A stretch of DNA of 64,000 nt, from positions 6,231,001 to 6,295,000 of the forward strand of contig CP042279.1 in NCBI GenBank assembly GCA_007858575.1, in the 5' to 3' direction. Shown here in pieces: positions 42,225 through 51,738 of the stretch; the stretch's first letter is position 1; each line of letters opens with the position of its first letter. The notes below the pieces were generated by a model. The model was given only the letters and a program-made list of their open reading frames with translations. It did not search any database and was not told the origin of the DNA. This stretch comes from Streptomyces sp. WAC08241 (GTDB lineage Bacteria; Actinomycetota; Actinomycetes; Streptomycetales; Streptomycetaceae). Both the position numbers and the translations under genes were made by a program.

Positions 42225-44072
42225 ATGACGCAGCCGCCCAGCAACCAGCCGCCGGGGGGCTTCGGAGCCCCCAGGACCCGAACCAGCCCTCGGGCCGGGT
42301 CCCGCAGCCGGGACAGCCGCCCGTACCGCCGGTTCCGCCGCAGGCGCCGCCGGTCCCGCCCGCCCCGCCGCAGGGCCCGCCGACCGCGCCCGGCCCCTAC
42401 GGGCAGGCCCCGCAGCAGCCCGCGCCCGGGTACGGCTACCCGCAGCAGCCCGGCCAGCCCGGCCAGCCCGGCCCGTACGGGCAGCCGGTGCCGCCGCCCT
42501 ACGGCTACCCGCAGCAGGGACAGCCGCAGCCCGGCCCGTACGGGCAGCAGCCGAACCCCTACGGGGCTACCCGACCCAGCCCGGCTACCCCGGCGCCCCG
42601 ACCCCGCCCCGCCCGGCGGCGGTCCCTCCAAGAACCGGACTGCCCTCGTCGCCGGCGTGGCCGCCGCCGCCGTCCTGGTCGCCGCCGTCACGACCTGGGC
42701 CGTCGTCGGCGGCGGGGACGACGAGAAGGACCCGGTGGCCGGTCCCACCGCCACGGCCGCCCCGACCTCCGGCGCCCCCGAGCCCACCGCGTCGGTGGAC
42801 GAGGGCGACGGCTCCGGCGACGGGAGCAACGGCGACGACGACCTCAACGCGGGCCGCCAGGCCGGCGAGGCCAAGGTGAACTGGCTGCTCAAGAACACCG
42901 TCGACCTGCCCCGCAACGGCGCCGACGTCCACGGCCCCTGGATCGCCGGCGACACCGTCGTCAAGGCCATGTACAAGAGCGTCCAGGGCTACGACCTGAA
43001 CACCGGCGCCGTGAAGTGGACCGTCGACCTGCCGTTCGAGCTGTGCGCGGCCCCGCCGGAGCTCCTCCGCCGGCGGCCTCATGGCCTTCGGGTACCAGCA
43101 GAGCGCCAAGGACGGCGCCGACTGCACCGAGCTCCAGCAGATCGACCTCAAGACCGGCAAGGCCGGCTGGAAGAAGTCCATCCCCAAGGCCACCGGCCTC
43201 TTCGCCTTCTCCGACCACACCCTGGCCATCAGCGGCAACACGCTCACCGCGGCCGGCAGCAGCAGCGCGTACGGCTTCTCCCTCACCGACGGCCGGCAGC
43301 TCTTCAAGGGCGCCACCACCGGCTGCAAGCCCTTCGCCTACGCGGGCGGCAAGAAGCTGTTCGCCGCCATGAACTGCCCCTCGGGCGACGCGTCCAAGAA
43401 GGTCCAGGCGATCGGCGAGGTCGACCCGAACACCGGAAAGCCCAAGTACACCTACCAGTTGAAGGCGAACTGGGAGATCGACAAGGTCTACTCGGTCGAC
43501 CCGCTGGTCGTCTCGGCCCGCCAGCGCGAGCCGGAGCAGTGGGCCATCTTCTCGCTCCGTCCCGACGGCAGGCTCCGCTCGAACGTCCAGGGCGGCAAGA
43601 ACGACAAGTTCGGCCCCGGTGCGGCGGCGGCTTCGTCGTCTTCGGCAAGAACCTCCAGGGCTGCACCGGCGTCGCGGCCGACGCGAACAACCTCTACATG
43701 GCGACCGAGACCAAGTACGGCACGCCCAACGAGGTCGTCGCCTTCGACCTGAACACCGGCAAGGCCAAGTGGCGTTCCAAGGCCCCCGGCGAGCAGACCA
43801 TGAAGCCGCTGCGCATGGAGGGCTCCGAGGTCCTGCTGTACGTGGAGGCCGCGTACGGCAAGGGCGGCGCCGTCGCCACCCTCGCCCCGACCGGCGGCGC
43901 GCCGAAGGTCCTGCTCCAGCACCCGGCCTCCACCGCCGACATCGAGAACAACTTCTACGATGCGGCCTACGCCTACGGCAACGGCACCTTCGTCCTGGCG
44001 AGCGGACGCGTCTCCGCCTCCAACGACAAGGAAGAGAAGCTGGTCAAGACGATGATGGCCTTCAGCAAGTGA
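42225..44072 (+). CDS. Membrane-anchored PQQ-like beta-propeller protein, proline-rich N-terminus (about five frame breaks)
   Basis: About 617 residues. The cytoplasmic N-terminus is Pro/Gln/Gly/Tyr-rich (PGYGYPQQPGQPGQPGPYGQ), then one membrane helix (TALVAGVAAAAVLVAAVTTW), a Ser/Thr/Asp-rich linker and an external propeller with PQQ-like blades (YDLNTGAVKWTVDLPF, IDLKTGKAGWKKSIPK, FDLNTGKAKWRSKAPG). The function of this streptomycete group is unknown; the kinase-like topology without a kinase suggests an envelope sensor or scaffold. ATG 42225 follows GGGGAACCAGTC. A paralogue starts 13 bp downstream, so the pair forms one operon. Breaks near 42285, 42565, 43070, 43620. Confidence 0.78.
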   Translation: MTQPPSNQPPGGFGAPRTRTSPRAGSRSRDSRPYRRFRRRRRRSRPPRRRARRPRPAPTGRPRSSPRPGTATRSSPASPASPARTGSRCRRPTATRSRDSRSPARTGSSRTPTGLPDPARLPRRPDPAPPGGGPSKNRTALVAGVAAAAVLVAAVTTWAVVGGGDDEKDPVAGPTATAAPTSGAPEPTASVDEGDGSGDGSNGDDDLNAGRQAGEAKVNWLLKNTVDLPRNGADVHGPWIAGDTVVKAMYKSVQGYDLNTGAVKWTVDLPFELCAAPPELLRRRPHGLRVPAERQGRRRLHRAPADRPQDRQGRLEEVHPQGHRPLRLLRPHPGHQRQHAHRGRQQQRVRLLPHRRPAALQGRHHRLQALRLRGRQEAVRRHELPLGRRVQEGPGDRRGRPEHRKAQVHLPVEGELGDRQGLLGRPAGRLGPPARAGAVGHLLAPSRRQAPLERPGRQERQVRPRCGGGFVVFGKNLQGCTGVAADANNLYMATETKYGTPNEVVAFDLNTGKAKWRSKAPGEQTMKPLRMEGSEVLLYVEAAYGKGGAVATLAPTGGAPKVLLQHPASTADIENNFYDAAYAYGNGTFVLASGRVSASNDKEEKLVKTMMAFSK

Positions 44073-44085
44073 GGTACACGGACCG

Positions 44086-45897
44086 ATGACGCAGCCACCC
44101 CCGCCCCCGCCGAACCAGCCGCCGGACCCGCAGGGCGGCTTCGGGGCCCCGACGCCTCCGCCGCAGGAGCCCGGTTACGGCTACCCGCAGCAGCCCGGGC
44201 CCGGTTACGGGTACCCGCAGCAGCCGCCGGCCGACCAGGGTACGGCCCTCCGCAGCAGCCCCCGGCGCCCCCGCAGCAGCCCCCGTACGGCTACCCCGGG
44301 CCGCCCCAGCCGCCCCAGCCCGACCAGGGGTACGGCTACCCGGGCGCAGCCGCAGGCCCCGTACGGCTATCCGACGCAGCCCCAGCAGCCGCAGTACGGC
44401 GGGTACCAGCAGCCCGCCCCGCCGGCGCCCGGCGGCAAGAAGCTGTCCGCGCAGCTCCAGATCGTCATCGCGGCGGTCGTCGCGATCGCCCTGATCGTCG
44501 GCTTCGGCATCTGGTACGCCCGCTCCGGCGACGGCTCCGAGGAGGCCAAGGGCCCCGACGGCACCGCGCAGGGCTCCACGGCCGGGGGCGGCGGCGACAC
44601 CGGCGGCAAGGGCGGCGGAGGCGGCGAGGAGAAGGCGCCCGCCGACACCGGGGCGAAGGTGGCCTACACGGTCGCCCAGCCGAAGGTCCCCGACGTCACC
44701 GACGTCTCCGGCTCCTGGATCACCGACAAGGCGTTCGTGAAGCCGGGCCTCAACTCGCTGGTCGCCTACGACCTGGACAAGGGCGGCGTCCTGTGGACGC
44801 TGCCGCTGACCGGCTAGGTGTGCGGCGCCTCGCGCCACGTCAGCGCCGACAACAAGGTGCCGATCCTCTTCGAGGCCGCCAAGCGGGTCGCGCCGCGCTA
44901 CTTCCAGCAGTGCACCCAGGTCGGCGTGGTCGACCTGAACACCGGCAAGCTGGTGTGGTCCGACGCGGTCTCCGTCGGCGACGACAAGGCGCGCTTCAGC
45001 GAGGTCACGCTCAGCGGGTCCACCGTCGCGGCCGGCGGCACCGACGGCGGCGCGGCCTTCGACCTCGCCAGTGGCAACCCGCGCTGGAAGCCCAAGGCCG
45101 AGGACGACCACTGCTACGACCTGGGCTACGGCGGCGGCGAGGGCCTCGTCGCGGTCCGCAAGTGCGGCACGTACGACAACCCGAGCGTGCTGATCCAGAA
45201 CCTCGACCCGGTGTCAGGCAAGCCGCTCTCGCAGTTCAAGATGCCGGCCGGCGTCAAGTACGCCTCGGTCGTCTCCACCAAGCCGCTGGTCGTCGCGGCC
45301 GACGTCGGCGAGACCGCCGGCGACGGCAGCGGCATCTCGGACTTCTTCTCGATCGACGAGAAGACCGGGAAGCTGAAGGCGAAGATCACGGCGGACGCGG
45401 AGCAGTACGCGGCCCGCTGCCGCACCACCCAGGTCGAGTCCTGCGAGCAGGCGCTCGTCGGCAACGGCAAGCTGTACGTGCCGACCGAGGAGCACGAGGG
45501 CGGCAGCGGCGAGTACGGCGACGAGACCAACGAGATCATCGCCTTCGACCTGGCCACCGGGCGCACGGCGCCGGAGAAGGCCGACGCGGGCGACAAGTAC
45601 ACCTACGTCCCGATGCGGATGGACGGCGCCCACATCATCGCCTACAAGGAGGCGCCGTACGACAAGGGCGGCCGGATCGTCTCGGTCGACGGGGCCACCA
45701 TGAAGGAGACGCTGCTCCTGGAGAACCCGGCGGACCGGACGACCGGGAACCCGGAGCGCAGCTTCAGTCTGAACGGTGCCGAACTCCGGTACCGGGACGG
45801 CCGGTTCTTCATCTCGGACCGGCTGATCAGCAAGCCCAGGGAGTCGGACACCGGCCCCAAGGAGTACCTGCTGGTCTCCTTCGCCGTCCCGCGCTGA
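44086..45897 (+). CDS. Second PQQ-like beta-propeller membrane protein, interrupted by an in-frame TAG
   Basis: About 603 residues, paralogue of the previous gene: repeat-rich N-terminus (PGYGYPQQPGPGYGYPQQPP), helix LQIVIAAVVAIALIVGFGIW, Gly-rich linker, then a propeller (LVAYDLDKGGVLWTLPLTG, VGVVDLNTGKLVWSDAVSVG, FSIDEKTGKLKAKITAD). At 44815-44817 a TAG interrupts the frame exactly where the sequence continues VCGASRHVSADNKVP in the same frame to 45897. A CAG (Gln) to TAG change explains it. Two compensating frame slips lie in the low-complexity part (about 44241 and 44345). Whether the amber codon is an error, a nonsense mutation or read through cannot be decided here. Confidence 0.75.
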
Positions 45898-45912
45898 CGG
45901 CGGTTCCGCACG

Positions 45913-45951
45913 GCCGACGGGCCCCTCCGGTGATCCGGAGGGCCCGTCGGC
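45913..45951 (+). terminator. Strong terminator after the PQQ-propeller operon
   Basis: Stem GCCGACGGGCCCCTCCGG / CCGGAGGGCCCGTCGGC around TGAT, with one bulged C, followed by TGTTTTC. Confidence 0.9.
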
Positions 45952-46102
45952 TGTTTTCGGCGCCCCCGGTCCGCCGGCTCCCTCCGCCGTCCGGTCCGCC
46001 GTTCGGGCGGCCCGTGTCCGGGATTGCCGGGATGCGGGGCGGGGAGCGTGTAGCTTGCCGGGTTCAGGCTCGCCGGACCTCCGGCGGGTCCGGAGGAGGG
46101 GA

Positions 46103-46789
46103 ATGACCGGGATGGGCGTACGCCTCGTGGTGGTCGACGACCACCGGCTGCACGCGGAGGCGCTGGCCTCGGCGCTGAAGCTGCGAGGGCACCGGGTGCT
46201 CGCGGCGGCCGCGCCGGTGGCGGGGGCGGCGGAGCTGGTGGTGAGCCGGGCGCCGGAGGTCTGCCTCCTGGGCACGGCGGCGCCGGACGGGCCGGGGTCT
46301 TCGACCCGGTCGCGCGGATCAAGCGGGAGCGGCCGCAGGTGGCCGTGGTGGTGCTCGGCCTGGTGCCGTCGCCGCGCGGGATCGCGGCGGCGTTCGCTGC
46401 CGGGGCGTCCGGGTACGTCCGCCACGACGAGCGCATCGAGGGGTCGAGCGGGCCCTGGTGAAGGCCAGGGCGGGGAGGCGGCGGTGGCGCCGCAGTTGCT
46501 CCAGGGCGCCTTCGCGGAGCTGCTGCACCCCTCGGAGCAGCCGGACGACGAGGGCAGCGGCTGCTGCGGCTCCTGACGCGGCGGGAGGTGGAGGTCCTCG
46601 TGCGGGTCGCGGAGGGGGAGGACACCCGGCTGATCGCGCGGGGATGGGGATCGCGCCGAGCACGGCCCGGACGCACGTGCAGCGGGTCCTGATGAAGCTG
46701 GAGGTCGGCTCCCGCCTGGAGGCGGCGGCCCTGGCGGCCCGCACGGGCCTCCTGGACCGGCGGTCCCCGCGCCCGGGGCGCCTCCTAGG
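46103..46789 (+). CDS. LuxR-type regulator with receiver-like N-terminus (about four frame breaks)
   Basis: About 230 residues. ATG 46103 (GGAGGAGGGG upstream) begins MTGMGVRLVVVDDHRLHAEA, a response-regulator start with the acidic pair VVDDH. The C-terminal LuxR helix-turn-helix reads LLTRREVEVLVRVAEGEDTR and GIAPSTARTHVQRVLMKLEV. The middle, where the phosphorylated Asp should be, is LLGTAAPDGPGVFDPVARIK, so the receiver may be atypical. Breaks near 46300, 46440, 46560 and 46643. I place the stop at TAG 46787-46789, assuming one lost G. No sensor kinase is adjacent. It resembles the regulator at 50337 on the other side of galTEK. Confidence 0.7.
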
Positions 46790-46823
46790 GGATGTGCGGA
46801 CAAGGCCGGGACGGGCTTCGCCA

Positions 46824-46870
46824 TTGACGCCGATGTTTGAATGTGATTCTTTGTGCGTGGTTCTGTTTGA
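46824..46870 (+). promoter_or_regulatory. galTEK promoter region with TGTTTGA direct repeats
   Basis: TTGACG at 46824-46829 is a good -35. TGTTTGA occurs at 46834-46840 and again at 46864-46870, exactly 30 bp apart, with TGTGATT between. Direct TG-TTTGA repeats are the style of DeoR-family operators. Transcription from here would start shortly before the galT GTG at 46902. Confidence 0.55.
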
Positions 46871-46901
46871 TCGCGCTTGGTCCTGCCCGGAGGGCATCCC
46901 G

Positions 46902-47940
46902 TGAAGAAGACCGTCACCACACTCGCCGACGGGCGCGAGCTCATCTACTACGACGCGCGCGAGGACACCGTCCGCGACGCCGTCGACCCCCGCCCCTCAC
47001 CCGCGTCGTCTCCCGCTCCGAGATCCGGTACGACGAGCTGACCGGCGACCCGGTCACCGTCGCCTCCCACCGGCAGGACCGCACCTACCTCCCGCCGGCC
47101 GACGCCTGCCCGCTCTGCCCCTCCCGGGACGGCCGCGAGAGCGAGATCCCCGAGAAGGGCTACGAGGTGGCGGTCTTCGAGAACCGCTTCCCTCCTCTCC
47201 GGCGGCGTCGGCCGCTGCGAGGTCGTCTGCTTCACCGACGACCACACGGACTCCTTCGCCGACCTCACCGAGGAACGGGCCGCCCTCGTCCTCGCCGCCT
47301 GGACCGACCGCACCGCCGCACTCTCCGCCCTCCCCGGCGTCGAGCAGGTCTACTGCTTCGAGAACCGGGGCGCCGAGATCGGCGTCACCCTGCCCCACGC
47401 CCACGGCCAGATCTACGCCTTCCCCTACGTGACGCCCCGGACGGCCGCCGTGCGGCGCCGGATCGACGCGCACCGGGAGGCGACCGGACGGAACCTCTTC
47501 GACGACGTCGTCGCCCGGGAGAAGGCCGACGGCGAACGGGTGGTCCTGGAGACCGACCACTGGATCGCCTTCGTGCCGTACGCCGCCCACTGGCCCTACG
47601 AGGTGCACCTCCACCCCAAGCGGCGGGTGCCCGACCTGCTCGCCCTCGACGACGGCGCCCGCACAGAGTGCCCACAGGTCCTTCTGGAACTCTTGAGGCG
47701 CTTCGACCGGATCTTCGGCCCGGACCAGCCGCCGACCCCTACATCGCCGCCTGGCACCAGGCGCCGTTCACCGACGGACGGCGGGAGGACTTCGGGCTCC
47801 ACCTGGAGCTCTTCACCGTCCGCCGGGCCCCCGGCAAGCTCAAGTTCCTCGCCGGCACCGAGTCCGGCATGGGCGCCTTCATGAACGACGTGCGGCCGGA
47901 GGACGCGGCCCGACGACTCCGAGAGGTGGCAAGCGCATGA
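46902..47940 (+). CDS. galT: Galactose-1-phosphate uridylyltransferase (about four frame breaks)
   Basis: About 347 residues. VKKTVTTLADGRELIYYDAR at the start, then the zinc/structure Cys pair ACPLCPSRDGRESEIPEKGY, CEVVCFTDDHTDSF, and the catalytic histidine motif LPHAHGQIYAFPYVTP (family form H-x-H-G-Q, here with Ala where Pro is common). The C-terminal HPKRRVPDLLALDDGAR and FGLHLELFTVRRAPGKLKFL complete it. Leloir enzyme exchanging UMP between glucose-1-P and galactose-1-P. Breaks near 46990, 47192 and 47730 are one-base losses. First gene of galTEK; the stop overlaps galE (ATGA). Confidence 0.92.
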
Positions 47941-48908
47941 CCGAGAGGTATCTGGTGACGGGCGGGGCGGGATACGTGGGGAGCGTCGTCGCCGCCCACC
48001 TCCTGGAACGGGGCCACCGGGTCACCGTCCTCGACGACCTCTCCACCGGCTTCGCCGAAGCCGTCCCGGAGGGCGCCGAGTTCGTCGAGGGACGCGTCCA
48101 GGACGCCGCGACGTGGCTCGACGGCTCCTACGACGCCGTCCTGCACTTCGCCGCCTCCTCCCAGGTCGGCGAGTCCGTCGTCAAGCCGGAGAAGTACTGG
48201 GAGAACAACGTCGGCGGCACCATGGCCCTGCTCGCCGCGATGCGCGCGGCCGGGGTCCGCCGGCTCGTCTTCTCCTCCACCGCCGCCACCTACGGCGAGC
48301 CGGAGACCGTGCCGATCCCCGAGACCGCCCCCACCGCCCCCACCAGCTCCCTACGGGGCGAGCAAGCTCGCCGTGGACCACATGATCGGCGGCGAGTGCA
48401 CCGCCCACGGCCTGGCCGCCGTCTCGCTGCGGTACTTCAACGTGGCCGGGGCGTACGGCCCGTACGGCGAGCGCCACGAGCCCGAGTCGCACCTCATCCC
48501 GCTCGTCCTCCAGGTCGCCCTGGGCCGCCGCGAGGCGATCTCCGTGTACGGCGAGGACTACCCGACCCCGGACGGCACCTGCGTCCGCGACTACATCCAC
48601 GTCGCCGACCTCGCCGAGGCCCACCTCCTCGCGCTCGACGCCATGACGGCCGGCGAGCACCTGATCTGCAACCTGGGCAACGGCAACGGCTTCTCCGTCC
48701 GCGAGGTCGTCGAGACCGTACGGAAGGTCACCGGCCACCCGGTCCCCGAGGTCGTCGCCCCGCGCCGCCCCGGCGACCCGGCCGTCCTCGTCGCCTCCGC
48801 CGGCACCGCCCGCGAACGGCTCGGCTGGACCCCTCCCGCCCCGACCTGGCGGACGTCGTCACCGACGCCTGGGCCTTCGCCCGGAGCGGAGAAGGGGAGC
48901 GCCCGTGA
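47937..48908 (+). CDS. galE: UDP-glucose 4-epimerase (two frame breaks)
   Basis: About 324 residues of the extended SDR family. NAD motif LVTGGAGYVGSVVAAHLLER, VLDDLSTGFAEAVPEGAEFV, FAASSQVGESVVKPEKYWEN, catalytic Ser in VFSSTAATYGEP and YGASKLAVDHMIG (Tyr-x-x-x-Lys, restored at the break near 48350). NVAGAYGPYGERHEPESHLI and TPDGTCVRDYIHVADLAEAH bind the UDP-sugar. The tail RPDLADVVTDAWAFARSGEG follows a second break near 48836. Interconverts UDP-galactose and UDP-glucose. Middle gene of the operon; GTGA overlap with galK. Confidence 0.93.
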   Translation: MTERYLVTGGAGYVGSVVAAHLLERGHRVTVLDDLSTGFAEAVPEGAEFVEGRVQDAATWLDGSYDAVLHFAASSQVGESVVKPEKYWENNVGGTMALLAAMRAAGVRRLVFSSTAATYGEPETVPIPETAPTAPTSSLRGEQARRGPHDRRRVHRPRPGRRLAAVLQRGRGVRPVRRAPRARVAPHPARPPGRPGPPRGDLRVRRGLPDPGRHLRPRLHPRRRPRRGPPPRARRHDGRRAPDLQPGQRQRLLRPRGRRDRTEGHRPPGPRGRRPAPPRRPGRPRRLRRHRPRTARLDPSRPDLADVVTDAWAFARSGEGERP

Positions 48909-50040
48909 GCGTCGCGGCCGGATTCGAGAGCCTCTACGGGAAGACGCCCCGACGGGGTCTGGGCGGCCCCCGGGCGGGTCAACCTCATCGGGGAGTACAC
49001 CGACTTCAACGACGGCTTCGTGCTGCCGTTCGCCCTGCCGCACACCGCCGTCGCCGCCGTCGCCCGCCGCGACGACGGCGTCCTGCGGCTGCACTCGGCC
49101 GACATCGACGGCGGGGTCGTCCAGCTCGACGCGGCTACCCTGGAGCCGCTCTCCGGCGGCAACTGGGCGGCCTACCCGCCGGGTCGTCTGGGCGCTGCGG
49201 GAGGCCGGGCACCCGGTGACCGGGGCCGACGTGCACCTCGCCTCGACCGTGCCGACCGGCGCCGGGCTCTCCTCCTCGGCCGCCCTGGAGGTCGTCACCG
49301 CGCTCGCCCTGAACGACCTGTTCGGGCTCGGCCTCTCCCGGCCGGAGCTGGCCCGGATCGCCCAGCGCGCCGAGAACGCCTTCGTCGGCGTACCCTGCGG
49401 GATCATGGACCAGATGGCCTCTGCCTGCGCCGAGGAGGGCCACGCCCTCCACCTGGACACCCGGGACCTGTCGTACCGTCAGGTCCCCTTCGACCCGGCC
49501 GCCGAGGGGCTGACGCTGCTCGTCGTCGACACCCGCGTGAAGCACGCGCTCGGGGACGGCGCGTACGCCGAGCGGCGCGCCGGGTGCGAGGCGGGCGCGC
49601 GGGCGCTCGGCGTGCGCGCCCTGCGCGAGGTCGACGCGGCGCACCTGCCCGAGGCCCTCGGGCGGTTGGACGACGAGAAGGTCCGGCGGTACGTGCGCCA
49701 CGTCGTCTCGGACAACGCGCGCGTGGAGCGGACGATCGCGCTGCTCGACGCCGGGGACCCCGGGCGGTCGGCCCGGTCCTCACCGAGGGCCACGCCTCCC
49801 TCCGGGACGACCTGCGGGTCTCCTGCCCCGAACTGGACCTGGTGGTCGGGGCGGCGAACGCGGCCGGGGCGCTCGGCGCCCGGATGACCGGCGGCGGCTT
49901 CGGCGGCTCGGCCGTCGTCCTGGTGGAGGCCGACCGGGCGGAGGAGGTCACCGCCGCCGTCGAGGAGGCTTCGCCGCCGCCGGGCACACGGCCCCGGGCG
50001 TCTTCCCGGCCCTCCCTCGGCGGGCGCCCGCCGCCTCTGA
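48905..50040 (+). CDS. galK: Galactokinase (about five frame breaks)
   Basis: About 380 residues. The galactokinase signature APGRVNLIGEYTDFNDGFVL is intact, as is the GHMP ATP loop STVPTGAGLSSSAALEVVTA. The third motif reads MTGGGFGGSAVVLVEADRAE. VDTRVKHALGDGAYAERRAG carries the substrate-binding region. GTG 48905 overlaps the galE stop. Breaks near 48950, 49185, 49770, 49970 and 50015 are one-base losses; the corrected end is PALPSAGARRL at 50040. Phosphorylates galactose as the entry step for GalT. A terminator hairpin follows. Confidence 0.92.
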
Positions 50041-50060
50041 GGAGACCTGCCGCCGCCGGG

Positions 50061-50086
50061 AGGGTCCGCCGGCTTCGAGGGACCCT
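50061..50086 (+). terminator. Terminator after galK
   Basis: AGGGTCC (50061-50067) pairs with GGACCCT (50080-50086), then TTTCC. The remaining 250 bp to the next start is Arg/Pro-coding-like GC-rich DNA in which I see no gene, operator or clear promoter. Confidence 0.65.
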
Positions 50087-50336
50087 TTCCGGGCACGGCC
50101 CCCGGTGGTTCCCGCCGCCCGCTCCCGGCAGTTCCGCGATTCGGCCCCCGCCGTGGCGCCCCGCCCCTACCCTGAGGGGCAGCGCCGGTGGGGGCCGGCG
50201 CCGTTCAGGGGCGAGGCCCGCCGGGTACGGCGCCGTGAGCGGGGTATCCATCCACGCACGGCGGCGGCCGTGCCCACGACGGACCGCCTCCGGCGCCGTG
50301 CCCGCGCCGGTCCGTTCCTCGACGCATGGGGTGTCC

Positions 50337-51123
50337 GTGGCCCGTATCCGGGTCCTGGTGGTGGACGATCACCGGATCTTCGCCGAGTCGCTGGCCGCCG
50401 CCCTCGCGGCCGAGCCGGACGTCGACGTCGCCGCGGCGGGCAGCGGCCCGGCCGCCCTGCGCTGTCTGGAGCGCGGCGCGGCGGAGGGGCGCAGGTTCGA
50501 CGTGCTCCTCGTCGACGCCGAGCTGGGCGCGGGCCCGCCCGGGTCGGCCCCGGCCCGCCCGGTGCCCGACGACGGCGAGGGCGCGGTCGACGGGATCTCC
50601 CTGGTGGCGGGGGTGCGCCGGGCCCAGCCCGCCCTCCGCACCGTCGTCCTCGCGGAGAAGGACGACCCGCACCGGCCGCGCTCGCCCTCCAGGCCGGGGC
50701 GTCGGGCTGGGTCGCCAAGGACTGTTCGCTCCAGCGGCTGCTCGCGGTGGTGCGGGGGTCCTGCGGGACGAGACGCACCTGCCGCCCGCCCTGCTCACGG
50801 GCGTCCTGCGGGAGCTGACGGCGGCCCGCAAGCACCGCACGGACAGCGAGCGGCTCGTGGAGTCGCTGACCCCGCGCGAGCGGGAGGTGCTGCGCTGCAT
50901 GGTCGCGGGCCTGGGCCGCAAGGCGGTCGCCGAGCGCCTCTTCCTGTCCCCGCACACCGTCCGCACCCACATGCAGAACGTGCTGGGGAAGCTGGGCGTG
51001 CACTCGACCCTGGCGGCGGTGGCCCTGGCCCGCCGGGCGGGCGTGGGACCCGCGGAACCGCTGCCCGCGGCCTCGGTCGTCCTAGCCGGGGATGTTGTCG
51101 AACGGGGCGGTCAGCCGGCGTAG
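50337..51123 (+). CDS. LuxR-family response-regulator-like protein (two frame breaks)
   Basis: About 262 residues. GTG 50337 begins VARIRVLVVDDHRIFAESLA, with the receiver acid pocket (VVDDH) and the phospho-acceptor region LLVDAELG. A Pro-rich insert follows, then LQAGASGWVAKDCSLQRLLA. The LuxR domain is LTPREREVLRCMVAGLGRKA and LSPHTVRTHMQNVLGKLGVH. Breaks near 50685 and 50755 are one-base losses. As read, the end overlaps the convergent MarR gene by about 40 bp; another slip could move the stop to TAG at about 51084. No histidine kinase is adjacent. Confidence 0.78.
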
Positions 51124-51576
51124 CAGCGCGGCCAGTTCGGTGCGCTGGGCGCCGGAGAGCCGGGCCAGGATGGCGCGCTCCTGGGCCAGGAGCCCGGCGA
51201 GCGCCTCGTCGGCGCGGTCGCGGCCCTCGGGGGTGAGTTGACGAGGACCCCGCGCCGGTCGCTGGGGTCGGGGAGCCGCTCGACGAGGCCCTTCTTGGTG
51301 AGCCGGTCGATGCGGTTGGTCATGGTCCCCGAGGTGACCAGGGTCTGGGTGAGGAGCTGGCCGGGGAGAGCTGGTAGGGCGCTCCGGCGCGGCGCAGCGA
51401 GGTGAGGACGTCGAACTCCCAGGGTTCGAGCTGGTGCTCGAGAAGGCGAGCCGACGGGCGCGGTCGAGGTGCCGGGCGAGCCGCGAGACGCGGCTGAGCA
51501 CCTCGAGCGGTTCCACGTCGAGGTCGGGGCGCTCGCGGCGCCATGCTGCGACCAGTCGGTCGACCTCGTCCTCCAT
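51082..51576 (-). CDS. MarR-family transcriptional regulator (three frame breaks)
   Basis: About 166 residues. MEDEVDRLVAAWRRERPDLD at the start, then LEHQLEPWEFDVLTSLRRAG, the winged helix TLVTSGTMTNRIDRLTKKGL then VERLPDPSDRRGVLV, and the dimerisation helix QLTPEGRDRADEALAGLLAQ. Breaks near 51440, 51370 and 51240 are one-base losses in C/G runs. It is divergent from a trans-aconitate methyltransferase gene across an AT-rich promoter with repeated AAG-TTCTT elements. Likely represses itself and that gene until a phenolic or acidic ligand binds. Confidence 0.85.
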   Translation of the reverse strand: MEDEVDRLVAAWRRERPDLDVEPLEVLSRVSRLARHLDRARRLAFSSTSSNPGSSTSSPRCAAPERPTSSPRPAPHPDPGHLGDHDQPHRPAHQEGPRRAAPRPQRPARGPRQLTPEGRDRADEALAGLLAQERAILARLSGAQRTELAALLRRLTAPFDNIPG

Positions 51577-51598
51577 GACGATCAGTGTAGAGGGTCTG

Positions 51599-51661
51599 TT
51601 GACATAAAGTCTCTTCGGGTCAAGTTTCTTTGCCTAAAGATTCTTGTCATCAAGATATACT
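51599..51661. promoter_or_regulatory. AT-rich divergent promoter/operator of marR and tam
   Basis: It contains a perfect -35 TTGACA (51599-51604) and a perfect -10 TATACT (51656-51661) on the plus strand, though they are too far apart to be one promoter. AAAGTCTCTT, AAGTTTCTTT and AAAGATTCTT occur at about 20-bp steps, and TCTTG-TCAT-CAAGA is an inverted repeat at 51642-51655 just before the -10. This suits MarR binding over the tam promoter. Confidence 0.65.
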
Positions 51662-51738
51662 TACCCGTGCGGTGGGAAGGGACCCGGCCGGAACACCGTT
51701 CCGTTTCGGCCATTCGTTCCAGCAAGGGGGCTTCGAAG

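Noticed and set aside
44806..44817. LPLTG just before a stop, resembling a sortase sorting signal
   Set aside because: No hydrophobic helix or basic tail follows, the motif lies in a propeller blade, and the frame continues after the TAG.
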